Shown: positions 63,674-64,000 of the stretch, piece by piece
Layout: the number at the start of each line of letters is the position of its first letter
Position numbering within the stretch: the first letter of the stretch is position 1
NCBI RefSeq assembly: GCF_030499515.1
Contig: NZ_JASTWJ010000001.1
Span: forward strand, 9,466,001-9,530,000
From: Streptomyces sp. DT2A-34
GTDB taxonomy: Bacteria > Actinomycetota > Actinomycetes > Streptomycetales > Streptomycetaceae
DNA: 64,000 bases
Direction of reading: 5' to 3'
Translations under genes and position numbers: made by a program
Notes under the pieces: model-generated
The model's input: only the letters and a program-made list of their open reading frames with translations
What the model was told of the DNA's origin: nothing
Databases searched by the model: none

Positions 63674-64000
63674 ATGAGCGGCAAGGCGGACCCCCGGCCG
63701 GCGGGGGAAGGAACCACCTCGAGGACGCGGCTGGACCGGGGGCGCGGTGCGCTCGGACCCGCGTTGGAGCTCGTGCACACCGGACGCGCCCCCACGCGTG
63801 CCGTCCTCACCGCCGAACTCGGCGTGACCCGGGCCACGGCCGGCGCGGTCGCCGCCGAGCTGGAGGCGCTCGGGCTGATCCGGGTGGATGCCCGGCCCGG
63901 TGCGGCGGCCGGTTCGCAGGGGCGGCCCTCGCACCGGCTGGCGGTCGCCGAGGACGGGCCGGTCGTCCTCGCCGCACAGGTGCACGCCGACGGCTTCCGG
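63674..64000 (+). CDS. ROK-family transcriptional regulator, N-terminal part (cut by window end)
   Basis: The frame is open from ATG 63674 to the window end (109 codons). After a polar start it shows a winged helix (GRAPTRAVLTAELGVTRATAGAVAAELEALGLIRVD), then SQGRPSHRLAVAEDGPVVLAAQVHAD, the usual link into a ROK sugar-kinase-like domain. A ribosome site gggag lies at 63660-63664. No stop is reached. Target and ligand unknown. Confidence 0.75.
   Translation, partial: MSGKADPRPAGEGTTSRTRLDRGRGALGPALELVHTGRAPTRAVLTAELGVTRATAGAVAAELEALGLIRVDARPGAAAGSQGRPSHRLAVAEDGPVVLAAQVHADGFR

Overview
The window is high-GC actinobacterial chromosome, almost certainly Streptomyces. The evidence is strongly GC-biased third codon positions, frequent GTG starts with 4-bp ATGA/GTGA overlaps, Tat/lipobox sugar-binding proteins without a partner ATPase, iron boxes of the DmdR1/IdeR type, and an intergenic repeat and a MITE of kinds I recall from Streptomyces genomes.

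Layout. (1) 1-6.9 kb: the end of a rhodanese-like gene, a class V aminotransferase, a Zur-like palindrome, a methyltransferase, a BioF2/GNAT-fold protein, a DegT-type PLP protein that ends inside a 226-bp MITE, and a PolX/PHP DNA polymerase. (2) 7.0-20.9 kb: two adjacent carbohydrate operons. The first has a binding protein, two permeases (one frameshifted), a GH35 glycosidase and a ROK regulator. The second has a Gfo/Idh/MocA oxidoreductase, PmoA, cupin, binding protein, two permeases and a DUF624-like protein behind a LacI-type operator. (3) 21-25.5 kb: a DUF4328-like membrane protein and a copper island of copA (frameshifted), copZ, two CsoR-type operators and a divergent secreted His-rich protein. 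(4) 25.5-57.1 kb: a complete-looking NRPS siderophore cluster. (5) 57.2-64 kb: GH15 glycosidase, a DeoR regulator divergent from a SIS-domain sugar isomerase and a class II aldolase, an RlmG-like rRNA methyltransferase, an AlkB-like dioxygenase, and the start of a ROK regulator cut by the window edge.

The siderophore cluster is the main feature. An MbtI-type salicylate synthase and a salicyl-AMP ligase make and load the aryl cap on the ArCP of the NRPS at 49326-52796 (ArCP-Cy-A-T, predicted hydroxyphenyl-oxazoline). The NRPS at 41408-49258 (C-A-T-C-A-T-E) carries a serine code and an exact match to the coelichelin formyl-hydroxyornithine code. The NRPS at 33619-36813 carries a beta-alanine-like code and lies behind a dedicated aspartate decarboxylase and an MbtH gene. 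The NRPS at 36810-41411 (C-A-T-E) probably adds hydroxyornithine. An ornithine N-hydroxylase and a formyltransferase supply the hydroxamate building blocks. An MFS exporter, two FecCD permeases and a binding lipoprotein handle transport. Six 19-bp iron boxes sit in front of the transcription units. The predicted product is a mixed phenolate-oxazoline/hydroxamate peptide close to the cahuitamycin type. No thioesterase domain and no importer ATPase are present.

Points of note are a degenerate isochorismatase-fold protein, an in-frame repeat insertion inside an adenylation domain, slippage-type tandem repeats at the 3' ends of two consecutive NRPS genes, and two one-base frameshifts in otherwise well conserved genes.
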